Source: Catenaria anguillulae PL171 (taxonomy: Eukaryota > Blastocladiomycota > Blastocladiomycetes > Blastocladiales > Catenariaceae). Taken from it: 36,415 bases of DNA. Location: the NCBI GenBank assembly GCA_002102555.1, contig MCFL01000239.1, positions 1 to 36,415 on the forward strand. Reading direction: 5' to 3'. This document shows positions 11,601-21,664 of this stretch, piece after piece. A program made the position numbers and the translations under genes. The first letter of the stretch is position 1; every line of letters starts with the position of its first letter. The notes below the pieces were generated by a model. The model made no database searches and was not told the DNA's origin. It worked only from the letters and a program-made list of their open reading frames with translations.

Positions 11601-11864
11601 CGAGCATTCAGTGTGCAGGTGGGAAAAGGACAACTTGATGCGCTTGGACAGATCCGGAGTTGAGATTCGCCATCGGCACGCCAAGTTGTTTGGATATTGT
11701 GAAAGCCTGATTCCAAATGTGCCAGTTGGATCGGACAGAGTGGCGAGCTGATCACGGCCGCAGGCGGATGGTAAATTCACAGTCTGAGCTAGGGCAACTT
11801 GCAAGGACCAGCAAGTTGAAAGTAGGAGGAGGACGAAAGCATGCATGAGCTTGTTGGTGTGCAT
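8679..11864 (-). CDS. Attractin-like single-pass membrane protein (CUB-EGF-kelch-PSI-TM), 5 exons, ~970 aa
   Basis: Exons are 11315-11864, 10143-11243, 9710-10071, 9138-9650 and 8679-9065; introns are 71, 71, 59 and 72 nt. Domains in order: signal peptide (residues 1-26); CUB (about 35-152, with the ECSYDFVSVYDG calcium-type motif); EGF-like (154-181, CVNGQCVCAAGAGGSMC); a kelch beta-propeller (about 190-500, with TGGQ, FGGI, MGGW, FGGQ and LGGH blade motifs); a Cys-rich PSI module (511-543, CADCVAKPGCGWC). A beta-sandwich-like stretch and one membrane helix follow (about 669-688, LMLGVGVICLLASGMIAF). The cytosolic tail is about 280 residues, opens RRQRQ and ends with AFVTYLVTMPGTP, resembling the FVRLPRG segment of the animal attractin tail. 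Family members are surface proteins; a role here in adhesion or signalling is inference. The last intron has a less typical donor (GTTCGC), but it removes a TAG and keeps the frame. Confidence 0.85.
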
Positions 11865-12576
11865 GTCGATGAGTGACCGTGTGGTTGGCTTTGACGTGAT
11901 GGATACTTTGCTCTGCGTATGGGGTGCGTCAATGCATGGTGCTGCGATTGCTCTACCACCCGTTCTTTTCCATTGTATATATAGGCCAACGCAACGGCCA
12001 TGGAGCAATCAGTCATGTTCGCGGGCGATTCGTGGTCACCGCAAGCAAGCGCGTCATCACTCAACCCCGATGACACAGTGCTGGCTGTGCCTGCTGCACT
12101 GACGGTATCGTCCCTGACATAACGACAGGAATCGCGGATACTTGAACTACTAGCGTACTGGTCACCTATCTAATTCAGGACATTCGAGCCGGTCCCAAAC
12201 GGTCCATATCGGCCATATGTATTTATCGTGTTTTCACACGGAAACGTTTTTCAAGTGCCGAACGAGTTGTGTTGTGTGGAGTGCACAAGAAGGGTAACGT
12301 TGAAAAGCTCGCAGCACAACCCAAGCCAACCATCACTTTCCTTTCGTCCATCGCTGATGGCCCGCGACACAGAAATACGAAATCCATGATATCGGCCACT
12401 GGCCACCGACGTTGCATTCCGCACATTCACGACCTGATTCTGCTGTGCCTGAAGTGCCCACCGAATCGACTCTCCTCGCTCCAGCTCCACCTCGGCCTCG
12501 TGATCCGACCCATCCAGGGCTCTCTCCTCGTGTCAGTGCTGCCGCCACCAACGCAGGCTCGCAACCGCCTACCGTC
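11865..12576. other. Shared upstream region of two divergent genes
   Basis: It separates the attractin-like gene (read leftward from 11864) from the lipase (read rightward from 12577). Apart from the TATA-like element listed separately I see no gene. The frame upstream of the lipase ATG is open to 12412 but contains no in-frame ATG. Confidence 0.5.
11976..11983 (-). promoter_or_regulatory. TATA-box-like element upstream of the attractin-like gene
   Basis: TATATATA lies about 112-119 bases upstream of the attractin-like ATG, oriented for minus-strand transcription. The spacing fits a TATA element with a 5' UTR of roughly 80 nt. This is a motif match only. Confidence 0.4.
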
Positions 12577-14714
12577 ATGGCTCGCATTCCCTTTGTTTCT
12601 CGCGTCGGCCTCACCGACTACCTGAGCTTGGGCCTCGCCTTCGCCGTCCTCCTGCTGGACCCAGTCCTGCGCATCATCGCCTGGATCTTCCCCGCAGCGC
12701 TCGTTGACCATCTGCGCTACACGTTGTACCCGCGCTTCCCGCGCCTGTTTGCCGGCTGGGGCTCGGACGACACAGATGCCTCGCCCGCCTCACCCACGGG
12801 CACGGGAAAATCGGGTGCCGGCGTGGCCATTCCGCTCGTGTTGCAGCTCAAGCTCACGCACATTCGCGACATTGTTCAACACTTTGGGTTCCCGTTCCAG
12901 GAGCATTACGTCGACTCGGACGGGTACAGGCTGGGCATTCATCGGATTCCGGCTGGCCCGACGCGGTCGGGTGTGCCCAGGTCACCTGGGAGGGCCGGAA
13001 GTCGGCCCGGATCACCCGCAACAGGTTTGGGCGGTGAGCCAGATCAGAGGACACCAACCAATGGCAGTAGCTTGCCCGTGCTGCTGAGGCGACCTGGAAC
13101 ACCCATGTCACAGGCGCAGCCGCGGCCAGTGGTCTTGTTGTGGCGTACGTCAATTTCGACCCCACAAGTCACTATTCACACGTTTCATGGCTCACTCCTT
13201 GACATACATACAATGTAGACGGGTTCATGATGTGCTCGGATGTGTGGGTATTGGACCGCTACAACTCGCTCGCCTACATGCTGGTGGAAGAAGGGTATGC
13301 TTGGCTGGTGTTGGTGCCATTTCAGATCACACACGCTGACTTACTTGATGGGTCCAACAGCTACGACGTCTGGCTCGGTAACAACCGTGGCAACAAATAC
13401 AGCTACAAGCACATCACCTTGTCGCCTCAATCCGAATCCTTCTGGAACTTCAGCCTGGACGAATACGCCCGCGACCTCTCGCACACGGTCGACTACATTC
13501 TCGAGCAAACAAAGCAGCCGTCGCTCATTTACATTGGATTTTCTCAAGGCACAGCCCAATTGTTTGCCGCTCTCTCGTGCGACCCAAAGCTCAACGCCAA
13601 AATCCGGCTCGCGTGCTGCTTGGCGCCCACGGGCAAACCGCACGACCTGCGCAACTCGTTTGTCACGTCGATTGTGAAATCCACGCCCAACTTTTTGTAT
13701 CTGCTGTTTGGACGCAAGGCAGCCATTCCGTCGGTCCTGTTCTGGCAATCCATGTTTACCCCCAAGATCTGGGTGCGCATGCTCGACTTTTGCATGAACA
13801 AGCTCTTTTCGTGGTCGTTGGACGAGATCCAATTCAAGGACAAGATCCTGCTGTACCAGTTCTTGTTTTCCACGGCCTCGGTGAAATCCGTCGTGCACTG
13901 GTTTCAAATAATCCGTTCGCGCGGGTTTGCCATGTACGACGACGACCCGAGCGCGCGGCCCTGGGGACAGCACTCGCTCACGCACCCGCCGCACGCCTAC
14001 CCGCTGAAAAACATTGCCACGCCCATTGCCCTGTTTTACGGCGCCAAGGATACGCTTTCCGACTTGCCGTTTTTGCTTGGCAATTTGCCAAGGCCCGTGT
14101 TTGTGCACAAGGTCCAGGATTACGAGCACCTCGACTGTTTGTGGGCCACGTCGGCAAAGGACATTTTATTCCCTGCCGTGCTGGGCGTCATGCGGTACTA
14201 TGGCGACAGGCATCCCGATGGATCGGCGGCGCTTGCCCCAAGGATGCACCCGACCGTGTCGGACGAGGTGATTGATCGCGTCATGGCATACGGCATTGTG
14301 CCAGAAGATGTGGTGCCAACATACGAGGGCAGGTCGGGCGATGGCGATGCACCCGACACGTATGTGGATCAAGACGTCAGGTCGGATTCGTGTGACTTGG
14401 ACCCGGACACGACCGACTTGTTGAATGCCGTCATGGCGATTCCGGGCATTCGCGAGCGTAAAGAGTTTGTGTCGCCGCGCGGTGTGCCGCCGCTCACGCT
14501 GCCCAATGGAGACGCAACGGGCGTGAATGGGGTTGCTGGTGGGGCAAAGATCCGCAAGCGGTTGGGCAAAAAGATTGTCGCGGGTTTGAATGGGCGGGCC
14601 GTAGGCGAGACAAGCACGGGCGAGTTGCCGGCCGCCGCGAGGGGTCACGGTGACCGCATTGCGGTCCCTGTGGGTGCTGGGGGTGGCGACGACGTGCAGA
14701 TAGGCGCAGATTGA
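12577..14714 (+). CDS. Acid-lipase-type hydrolase, probable steryl ester hydrolase, 3 exons, 665 aa
   Basis: Exons are 12577-13144, 13219-13294 and 13361-14714; introns are 74 and 66 nt. Splicing yields VLLWHGFMMCSDVWV and MLVEEGYDVWLGNNRGNKYS, both hallmarks of the AB-hydrolase lipase family. His190-Gly191 is the oxyanion motif. The nucleophile is Ser276 in IGFSQG, the acid is Asp445 in FYGAKD, and the base is His471 in YEHLDCLW, so the triad is complete. HYVDSDGYRLGIHRIP marks the family N-terminus. A hydrophobic helix at residues 15-39 (YLSLGLAFAVLLLDPVLRII) would anchor the enzyme, as in yeast Tgl1, Yeh1 and Yeh2, which release sterols from steryl esters at lipid droplets or the plasma membrane. 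Substrate here is inference. Two disordered Ser/Pro/Gly-rich additions stand out: a loop of about 45 residues before the HG motif and a C-terminal tail of about 190 residues. The start ATG (MARIPF) has context GTCATGG. Confidence 0.88.
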
Positions 14715-14941
14715 ACCATATGTTCAGTGTCGTGACCTCGAGTGGATGTGTGTGCCGTTCGTCATTTGGCCTGGAACTTGCATTTCACAACGTTCTCCTG
14801 TGCCCACGTACCATTTCTTGCGTTTAAACATCATGTCTCCCAACCCGATACTCGCCCTTTGTTCGTTCATGTCGAATCCTTTATGCTCCTGAACTATGAA
14901 CATAAATATTGATTCAAATCAACCAGGCTCCACGAAAAAGC

Positions 14942-16742
14942 TCACTTGTCCGCGCCCAGCCCCTTCTGCTCTACCTGTGGATCTGGCGCCGCACTCGGGA
15001 AATCCGCCAACTCAAACCCCGCGGGGGTCCCTTTGATCTCGCCACTGGCCACAGCCATCATCTTGTAAACAACGCCCATCTGCTTTGCTGCCATGAGCCG
15101 CGTCATGGCCGTCCGCACATCCATCTTGCGCTCATGCGTGTCGGCCGCGCGCAGAAGCTGCCTTGCACGGTCCTCGATGCCCATGCGTGCCAAAAAGTGC
15201 CGCTGGGTGGTCGGGCCCCAGTGCTTCACAAGTGGCTTGCCAGACGTGGCCGAGGCGGTAAATGAGTAGGGCTCGAGCGACCATTTCAGCAGCGAAAAGT
15301 CGACATCGGCAGACAGGTCAGAGAGGCCTGGGTGAGAAAAGAGGTGCGTAAATTGGTGGTTGCGGATGGCCTAGTTGGTGGTCGCAGAGAGTCAGCAATC
15401 CCAGCCGAAGCGACGACGGTCGGAAGAATATTGTGCGAAAAAGGTACTCGCAGACTGGCATTTGCCGGTTTATCGTTGCCATAATCCATGATGAGACCCG
15501 ATCCGTTACACTTGCCAAGCAAGTCGGCAATCTTGTGCATGTACCCGGTGGCCTCGGGGCACACTTCGATCACGTCACCCTCGGCGTGGTGGTCGTATTG
15601 CCCCGTTGCTTCGATGAGGGCAGTCACGGATTGGGTCTTTTCGGGGGCAATCACGTAGCGGAAATGGTAAGGGCTAGAGGAGCGTGGATGGTGAGGACTG
15701 CAAACCCAGCACAAAAGGGAGAGGGCCAACATACGTTTCTGGCGATTCGTCGACATCGACCATGATTTCCCGCCATCCTTGATCGGTTTTCTGTGGACCA
15801 TAAACAAATGAAGGGGTGAACAATTCACACACGACAAACTCGGGAAAGAGGGTGCAAAGCGTATACCTTGAATTTGAAGACGGGAAGTGCGTCAAAGAAC
15901 TCGTGCGCAACCAAGAATGTGTGATCCTCTGTGCGTGTGTGAATGTATGGGTTAGACAAAGCAGGTTTGGGAGTCGGTATCAGGGCATGCATGCTCAACG
16001 AACCCTCTTGAATGTCGGCCAAGTTTTCATACCATGCGACTTGCATGCCATTCTTCAGCCATACCTTCTCCAAGTGCTTGAACTCATTCCTGTCTTCCCT
16101 GTCCACGGCCGCTCCGACCGCCTTGGTTATCGACTCGAGCTGCACCTCCCTCAACTTTGGCGATGCCTCCACCAACACAACACGCTGCAGCACACCCTCA
16201 AACTTGCGAAACTGGTTAAGGGATCGAATCATATCCGCGACAAGTGTGCCCCTGCCAGGGCCCAGTTCGACAATCTGTACCCGCTTTGGAGACTCCATGG
16301 CCAGCCAGTTTGTCATGAACCACACGCCAATGAGCTCACCAAACATTTGCGAGATTTCGGGCGAGGTGATAAAGTCGCCCTTGGCGCCAAAGACTTGCTG
16401 CTGCATGTAGTATCCGTACACGGGGTGCGTCAAGCACCGGCGCATGTACTGCGAGACGGAGAGTGGGCCGCGGAACCGGATTTCGTCAGCCATTTCCTTG
16501 ACGAGTGGGGTGATGGGTTCCTTTCCCGTGTCAGTTGAGGGAGCGGTGTCGGGAACTGCAATTGCAGGTGTGGAAAGGCCCCGGGCGTTGATTTGACGGG
16601 AATGCGAGACAGGGGAAGCACCATGGAGGAGACGAGGCGGGACAGGACGCAAGGCGGCCAGGCAAAAACGGCTCGACATGGCCCTGCAGGTCCGGAGCGC
16701 AAACTGAGGTGGAGAAATCATGATGCGCAGCGTCGTATACAT
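14942..16742 (-). CDS. NDUFAF7: NDUFAF7, mitochondrial complex I assembly arginine methyltransferase, 5 exons, 503 aa
   Basis: Exons are 16004-16742, 15867-15928, 15735-15790, 15448-15673 and 14942-15370; introns are 75, 76, 61 and 77 nt. The joined protein has family landmarks in order: RFRGPLSVSQYMRRCLTHP; GDFITSPEISQMFGELIGVW; the SAM-binding motif VELGPGRGTL at residues 158-167; FLVAHEFFDALPVFKFKKTD; GWREIMVDVDESPETPYHFR; GLIMDYGND; and LRAIRNHQFTHLFSHPGLSD. The first 60 residues are rich in Arg, Ser and Ala and low in acidic residues, as expected of a mitochondrial presequence. In animals the enzyme dimethylates an arginine of the NDUFS2 subunit early in complex I assembly in the matrix. 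Its presence fits an organism with respiratory complex I, unlike Saccharomyces. Length is slightly above the human protein (441 aa). The start is the ATG at 16742. Confidence 0.92.
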
Positions 16743-17225
16743 TGCATGATTGGAGTTGAAGGAACAAGAGACCTGCCAGACGATGATTGCATGTGTTGCG
16801 TTACCTCCATTGACATTTTTTCATTGTGGTCACGTCAGATCGGCGGACTGATGCCAATCGGTAACGTGCTCGAGATCCGACGGACGGGCAATGTGGCGCA
16901 CATATCGTGAATAGCGGTAACGGTAATACATCTATGTAAACATAATGTGGCCCACTTGAGCGCATGTAACGTATGTCGTCCCCATGATCGCACACTCTGC
17001 ATTCGCAACAACACCTTCATCCAATCCCCGATTCAACATCCACCTTGGGCTGCACGGACCTACCGCGACAGGCTGCCAACACACTTCACGCCGACACCAC
17101 CCACATCAATCAATCGGATCAACTCTGTCCATCCTCATCGCTATTGACACTTACACCGTAGTTTACTATTGCATCTTCAATAGATCCTTTCGCGCAACTA
17201 GTTTCCAATCTCCTATTCTTTCAGC
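16743..17225. other. Shared upstream region of NDUFAF7 and clathrin light chain
   Basis: These 483 bases lie between two divergent starts. No gene, RNA or clear promoter box is recognised. Confidence 0.5.
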
Positions 17226-18369
17226 ATGGCCGACTTTGGTGATTTCTCCTCGGGCGACCCTACCGCCGACTTCCTCGCTCGCGAACGCGCCATTCTTGGT
17301 ATGGGTTACCGCTTTGCCTCATTCATTCCCCCCTAGCCGCTCGCACCAAACAAACTTTGACTAACGCGCTGTCCACGTTAGGCGACGCTGCCGCCGAGTT
17401 CTCTGGCACCTCCACCTCCGCCGCGACTGGCGCTGCCGCGTCCACTGGCCTCCCGCCCGAAATGGCCGCATTCCCTCCTGTCGATGCATTCGCGACCGGC
17501 GGATCCGGATCGGGCGCTGCCGCTGCCACTGCCGATATTTTTGGCGGTGGTGCCGGCGCGACCGTCGCCGATGGCGGCGCGGACGTGTTTGGCGCTGCGC
17601 CCGTTGCCTCGGGAGGTGCTGGGCCGTGGGTGCCACCTGCCACCATGGGGATGAGTTTGCCACTGCCCAGTTCTCCTGCTCAAGGGGTATGCCTCTTTTT
17701 TCTTTTACTTGCCTCACTTGATGCCACCGTGATCTAATTGGTTCATTGTGTTCAATCGTCTGGGTAGTCGTCTATCATGGGCGGCGGCCAATCGCCCGTG
17801 TCGACCACCACCTCGACGCCCGCACCTGCCATGCCCGACATGGAAACCGAAGCCATCCGGTACCCATTTCTTCTCCTACTTGCCTGCTCTCGTCTTTTAC
17901 CACTTGACCTGACCTCTAGCCCGCGTCGAATATCACTAGCCAATGGCGTGAATCCTTCCAGCAAACCATTGCCGAGCGCGACGCCGCCGAAGCTCGCGCC
18001 AAAGCCGACGCCATCGCCAAGGCCAAGGCCGACATTGACAAGTTCTACGAAGAATACAACTCCAAGCGCGAACGTGCCCTGCAAGAGTCCAAGGTGCTTC
18101 AGGAGCGCATGGTGGCCGACATGAACGACACCCAGTCGGGCACCTTCTGGGAACGCGTTGTCAAGAACATTGAGATTGTGTCCACGTCCGGCGACAAGGC
18201 AAAGGGTAGCGGCGACAAGGCCGACAAGGATGCGGGCGCAAAGATGCCCAGCAATGCCGCAAAGAAGCAGCCGGGTGGCCAGGCCGCGGGCAATCAGAAG
18301 GATATCACCAGGTTCAAGCAGGTGTTGTTGGCATTGAAGGCCGACAAGAACACGGCACCAGGTGCTTGA
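17226..18369 (+). CDS. CLC1: Clathrin light chain, 4 exons, 299 aa
   Basis: Exons are 17226-17298, 17382-17686, 17768-17859 and 17940-18369; introns are 83, 81 and 80 nt. The protein starts MADFGDFSSGDPTADFLARE, the short acidic, Phe-containing N-terminus expected of the family, followed by about 120 Gly/Ala/Ser-rich disordered residues. Splicing of the last intron restores EAIRQWRESFQQTIAERDAA, the start of the long heavy-chain-binding helix. This helix runs through about 70 charged residues to MVADMNDTQSGTFWERV. The tail is Lys-rich and disordered, then ends with the amphipathic DITRFKQVLLALKADK. A TAG 20 nt upstream of the chosen acceptor would insert P-A-S-N-I-T-S but break the frame, so the second TAG (17937-17939) is used. 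The protein binds clathrin heavy-chain hubs and regulates coat assembly at the plasma membrane and Golgi/endosomes. The yeast homologue is 233 aa; the extra length lies in the N-terminal linker. Confidence 0.9.
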
Positions 18370-19082
18370 ATTTGGAAGTACAAATTGTCGCTTGTTGGTC
18401 GGTCGAGCTGGATGGATGTTGCAATGGGAATCACCTTGCCGTTTCCATTTGTTTCTGATATTCTCTTTCTTTTTTCCTGGTCCTGGCAGTTCATCTGCTC
18501 GGTTCGTATAAACACAAATTCGCACCAATTACATCGCACCTGCAACACAGTCGTGTGTGGAAAGCCGAAGAAGTGAGCAGTGGACGCGTGTGATCGACGG
18601 CCCGCTGATCCTTGTGGCGCCACACTGACAAACGCCATCCATCCAACCACCACACCAGCGGCCTGTTTGACTGCAAGTAGACGCACGCCCTCTCTCGCCC
18701 CATTCGATAACAATGTACATAAGATGCTTCAAATGAGTATACAAATGCCCTTTTCAACGATCCCACGACGAGCGTGTCACATTCATAACGGCGAGGTCGG
18801 GCCAACCGGGTTGGATGCATGTGGAACGTGGTGGTGTGTCGGATGACTGGCTGTTGCCCGACCAAGGTGGAGAAGTGTCACGCTCGTCTGCCCGATCCTC
18901 TTGCCACAAACCCTGATTCGGCGATTCCTGTGAATCGATTGCTAACCAATCACTTGCATGCATCTTCTATCACACTGTAACGTCTGCTCGTCACTCCCCT
19001 CCCCCGTTACTGAACCAATCGCTACAACGCAACCCGACATCGAACCGATCCTTTGCCGACCCAATTAATCGATACTATCAGC
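18370..19082. other. Intergenic region upstream of uS9
   Basis: It holds the 3' flank of clathrin light chain and the promoter of uS9. Two CCAAT boxes are listed separately. A few open frames below 125 codons show no recognisable protein. Confidence 0.5.
18946..19019 (+). promoter_or_regulatory. Two CCAAT boxes upstream of uS9
   Basis: AACCAATCAC (CCAAT at 18946-18950) and AACCAATCGC (CCAAT at 19015-19019) lie 137 and 68 bases before the uS9 ATG. CCAAT is the binding core of the heme-activator/NF-Y complex (HapB/C/E). Two copies sharing the same flanks (AACCAATC) suggest function, but this is a motif match only. Confidence 0.35.
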
Positions 19083-19613
19083 ATGTCTGTCGAGGCTGTT
19101 CAAACTTTCGGTCGCAAGAAGACCGCCACCGCTGTGGCCCACTGCAAGCGCGGCAAGGGCATGCTCCGCATCAACGGCTCGCCCATTGACCTCGTCCAGC
19201 CCGAGATCCTCCGCTACAAGGTCTACGAGCCCATCCTTGTTGTCGGCAAGGAGCGTTTCGCTGACGTCGACATCCGTGTCCGTGTCTCTGGTGGTGGTCA
19301 AGTGTCGCAAATCTACGCCATCCGTCAGGCTATTGCCAAGGCCATCGTTGCCTTCTACGCCAAGTGTATGTTTCGGCTCTTTGGATGGGATTTGGTGTCG
19401 TGAGACGTTGTGATGGTCATGAGTGCAGAGGGACTGACTTTTCGACCTGCGTTTCCTATTGCCACAGTCGTTGACGAGGCCTCCAAGAACGAGCTCCGCA
19501 AGATGCTCGTCGACTACGACCGTACCCTCCTCGTTGCCGATCCCCGTCGCTGCGAGCCCAAGAAGTTCGGTGGTAAGGGTGCCCGCGCTCGTTTCCAGAA
19601 GTCGTACCGTTAA
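19083..19613 (+). CDS. RPS16: 40S ribosomal protein uS9 (RPS16), 142 aa
   Basis: Exons are 19083-19365 and 19468-19613, with a 102-nt intron (donor GTATGT, branch-like GGACTGACTT, acceptor GCCACAG). The joined protein begins [20 protein letters not shown] and contains [35 protein letters not shown] and the invariant end [14 protein letters not shown]. Its C-terminal tail reaches the P-site tRNA anticodon region of the small subunit. Length equals that of other eukaryotic uS9 proteins. The intron falls inside a well conserved stretch, and splicing gives [13 protein letters not shown]. Confidence 0.96.
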
Positions 19614-20050
19614 ACCCAAAACCTTGGTGTGCTCTTGTCTGCGTCCTTGGCAACGCTCGGTCACCGCCCTTCACGAGTGGTCGTTTCGTTTGTTTTGGGC
19701 GGCGACTCGTGTACTTTTGTGGGGATTGTTCAACAAATGCATTTTTTGTTTCGTCTCCTCCATTTCAATTCTTCCCGGCACCGTCAGTGGTTCTCCCTAT
19801 TGAGATGCTCATTTTCGCTACAACCGCCCTCATGAGACGACATCATGTCTATCCACGCTTGCATCGTTGGTCAATCTTGAGTTGTCCAGCCACACAGGCT
19901 ACATAACTATTTATCGCATTTGGCATTGTCTCGATGGCCCTGTGCAAGTTCATGCGTATAGGTTCGAGGATGCCACTAGTACTGAAGCTTGCACATGTAC
20001 ATAAGTACTTAATAACCAAAGCGGCCCTCGTCGTGCTCCCGTGCTCATCA
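19614..20050. other. Intergenic, upstream of the VLEWW-repeat array
   Basis: It contains the 3' flank of uS9 and the promoter of the first repeat gene. The repeat gene's frame is open from an ATG at 19934, but sister-gene comparison puts the start at 20051. Nothing else is recognised. Confidence 0.5.
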
Positions 20051-21004
20051 ATGCAAGTCACCGCAATGAACCCAGCACCTCAAAACACAACTGCCAGCGC
20101 CTTGTCCGGCCCACATGCCGCCGCTGCTCCCTCGTTTGCTGCCATTCACGACTCAACCGAACCACCGGCCTTGCCCCTTGAACTGATCGAATCCATTCTA
20201 CTCCATGTCCCGCTCCGTTTCCCGTTGCAAAGCATCAAAAACTACTTCTTTGCGTCATACGCCGCCACCATGCACGCCAACTGCGCAGCGGCGCTCACCG
20301 TTGTCTCGCCGCCGCCATCCGCCTACAAAGTCTTTATTCCGCGGATGCCCAATGCCTTGCACAAGTTGATGCAGCACAAGGACCGCTTCGGCATCAAGGA
20401 TTTGCAAATGCTTTTGCGGGCTCCATTGTCTTGGTGCGAATTCGGGTGTGCATTCTCGGCAGCTGTAGAGCACAACCGCGTCGATGTGCTCGAATGGTGG
20501 GCAGAGGTGGCCAAGCAGAAGGTGTCCAATTTGGGCGGCTCTGTAGATTGGGATGATAGCCCGATTCGACTCGCCGTGCGAGCCGAAGCGTGGGATTCCC
20601 TGGATTGGTTGGCCCGCGGGAGATACAGTGAGATGTGCGATGATGGATTGACTGACGAGGAGCTGGCCGATTTGGTCAGAACTGGTGGGAAGAGACAAGT
20701 GCAGTTTGTCGCTATGTGGCTCCAGGCTGGCTACGTTGTGGAAGACGTACACGATGTGATTGAGGCCGCGTGTGAAATGGGTTGCGTGGAGGTGTTGCAA
20801 GGGTGGGCTGATGGGCATGAGGTCTCGTTTGAGCCAGACGAAATGGATGAGATGTGTGTCGCCGCAGTCAACGGCCGAGGACCCACGGTACCTGTGCTGG
20901 AGTGGATGCTCGACAACGGGTGGGACATGTCCGACCTAGAGGAATACGCGAGCGAGGCGGGCAACTTGGAGGCGCTCAAGTGGTGGGAGGATAAGCAGCC
21001 ATAG
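20051..21004 (+). CDS. VLEWW-repeat protein with F-box-like N-terminus, short copy, 317 aa
   Basis: The start MQVTAMNPAP aligns with MELTAMDTTS of the 671-aa sister at 24315, which is why I chose 20051 over the earlier in-frame ATG at 19934. After 30 disordered residues comes the F-box-like helix PPALPLELIESILLHVPLRF. Helical repeats follow in the usual order: NRVDVLEWW, AWDSLDWLARGRYSEMCDDG, GGKRQVQFVAMWLQAG, EMGCVEVLQGWADG, VPVLEWMLDNGWDM and GNLEALKWW. The frame then stops (KQP) where the long sisters continue with about eight more repeats. The repeats resemble degenerate ankyrin hairpins and would form a protein-binding solenoid. If the N-terminus is a true F-box, the protein could be a ubiquitin-ligase substrate adaptor, but this is inference. 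It is intronless and the first of three tandem copies. Confidence 0.8.
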   Translation: MQVTAMNPAPQNTTASALSGPHAAAAPSFAAIHDSTEPPALPLELIESILLHVPLRFPLQSIKNYFFASYAATMHANCAAALTVVSPPPSAYKVFIPRMPNALHKLMQHKDRFGIKDLQMLLRAPLSWCEFGCAFSAAVEHNRVDVLEWWAEVAKQKVSNLGGSVDWDDSPIRLAVRAEAWDSLDWLARGRYSEMCDDGLTDEELADLVRTGGKRQVQFVAMWLQAGYVVEDVHDVIEAACEMGCVEVLQGWADGHEVSFEPDEMDEMCVAAVNGRGPTVPVLEWMLDNGWDMSDLEEYASEAGNLEALKWWEDKQP

Positions 21005-21664
21005 CTTGATGTATAAGTTTGCTTTGTCCTCAACCTCGCACGATCCATCAGGCACAGACTTCAGTAACATTAGCTCGTTTTATACGTATTTTGTTTGCAT
21101 CGATACAATACTCAATACATGCGAAACTTCCCTTCTTGCTTCCGTCCGTCTCATTCACCTCCTGTCGCATAGCATTCCTGCTGGACGCACTGCACATGGG
21201 TTTGATACATATGTTGATATCTCGTAGTAAATGAACAACTGTGCACGTCTGCGAAAGGTATGAGCCCCGACCATTTGAGCGGCCTCTTTCTGGCTTCCAT
21301 TCTGGCTGTCGAACAAACAACGAGCCATGAGCACTGACGACGCAAGACATGATGCACACGGCTACAAAACCTGCTGCTCACGCCCATCGACTGTAATAGA
21401 TCGGGGTGACCGAGAGCACTTGAAGTTAGTGCACTTGCGTGGAGAATGTTTGACTGCATGTATTTGGAGGCCCTCAACTTTGGCCCAGCCTTTGGCCGGC
21501 TGTTTTGCTCTCAATGCATTCTCAATCAGATTCTCAACCTCTGCTGGTGTGTCGGGCCGCCGATGAGTCGGCCATTTTGTTCAAATGTTCTCACGGCTGT
21601 GCTTGAATATCCGTTAACAATCACTTGATATCAATGCATCGATACAAGTCTTGAACTCTAAGCA
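21005..21664. other. Intergenic spacer within the repeat-gene array
   Basis: These 660 bases lie between the first and second array genes. I looked for continuing VLEWW fragments that would make the first gene a truncated long copy and found none. No other gene is seen. Confidence 0.5.

Noticed and set aside
12412-12576. Upstream in-frame extension of the lipase
   Set aside because: The extension begins with TTG and has no ATG before 12577. It is disordered and unlike the family, so the MARIPF start is preferred.
13341-14129. 262-codon minus-strand frame
   Set aside because: It lies opposite the lipase catalytic exon with its complete Ser-Asp-His triad, and is a GC-rich shadow.
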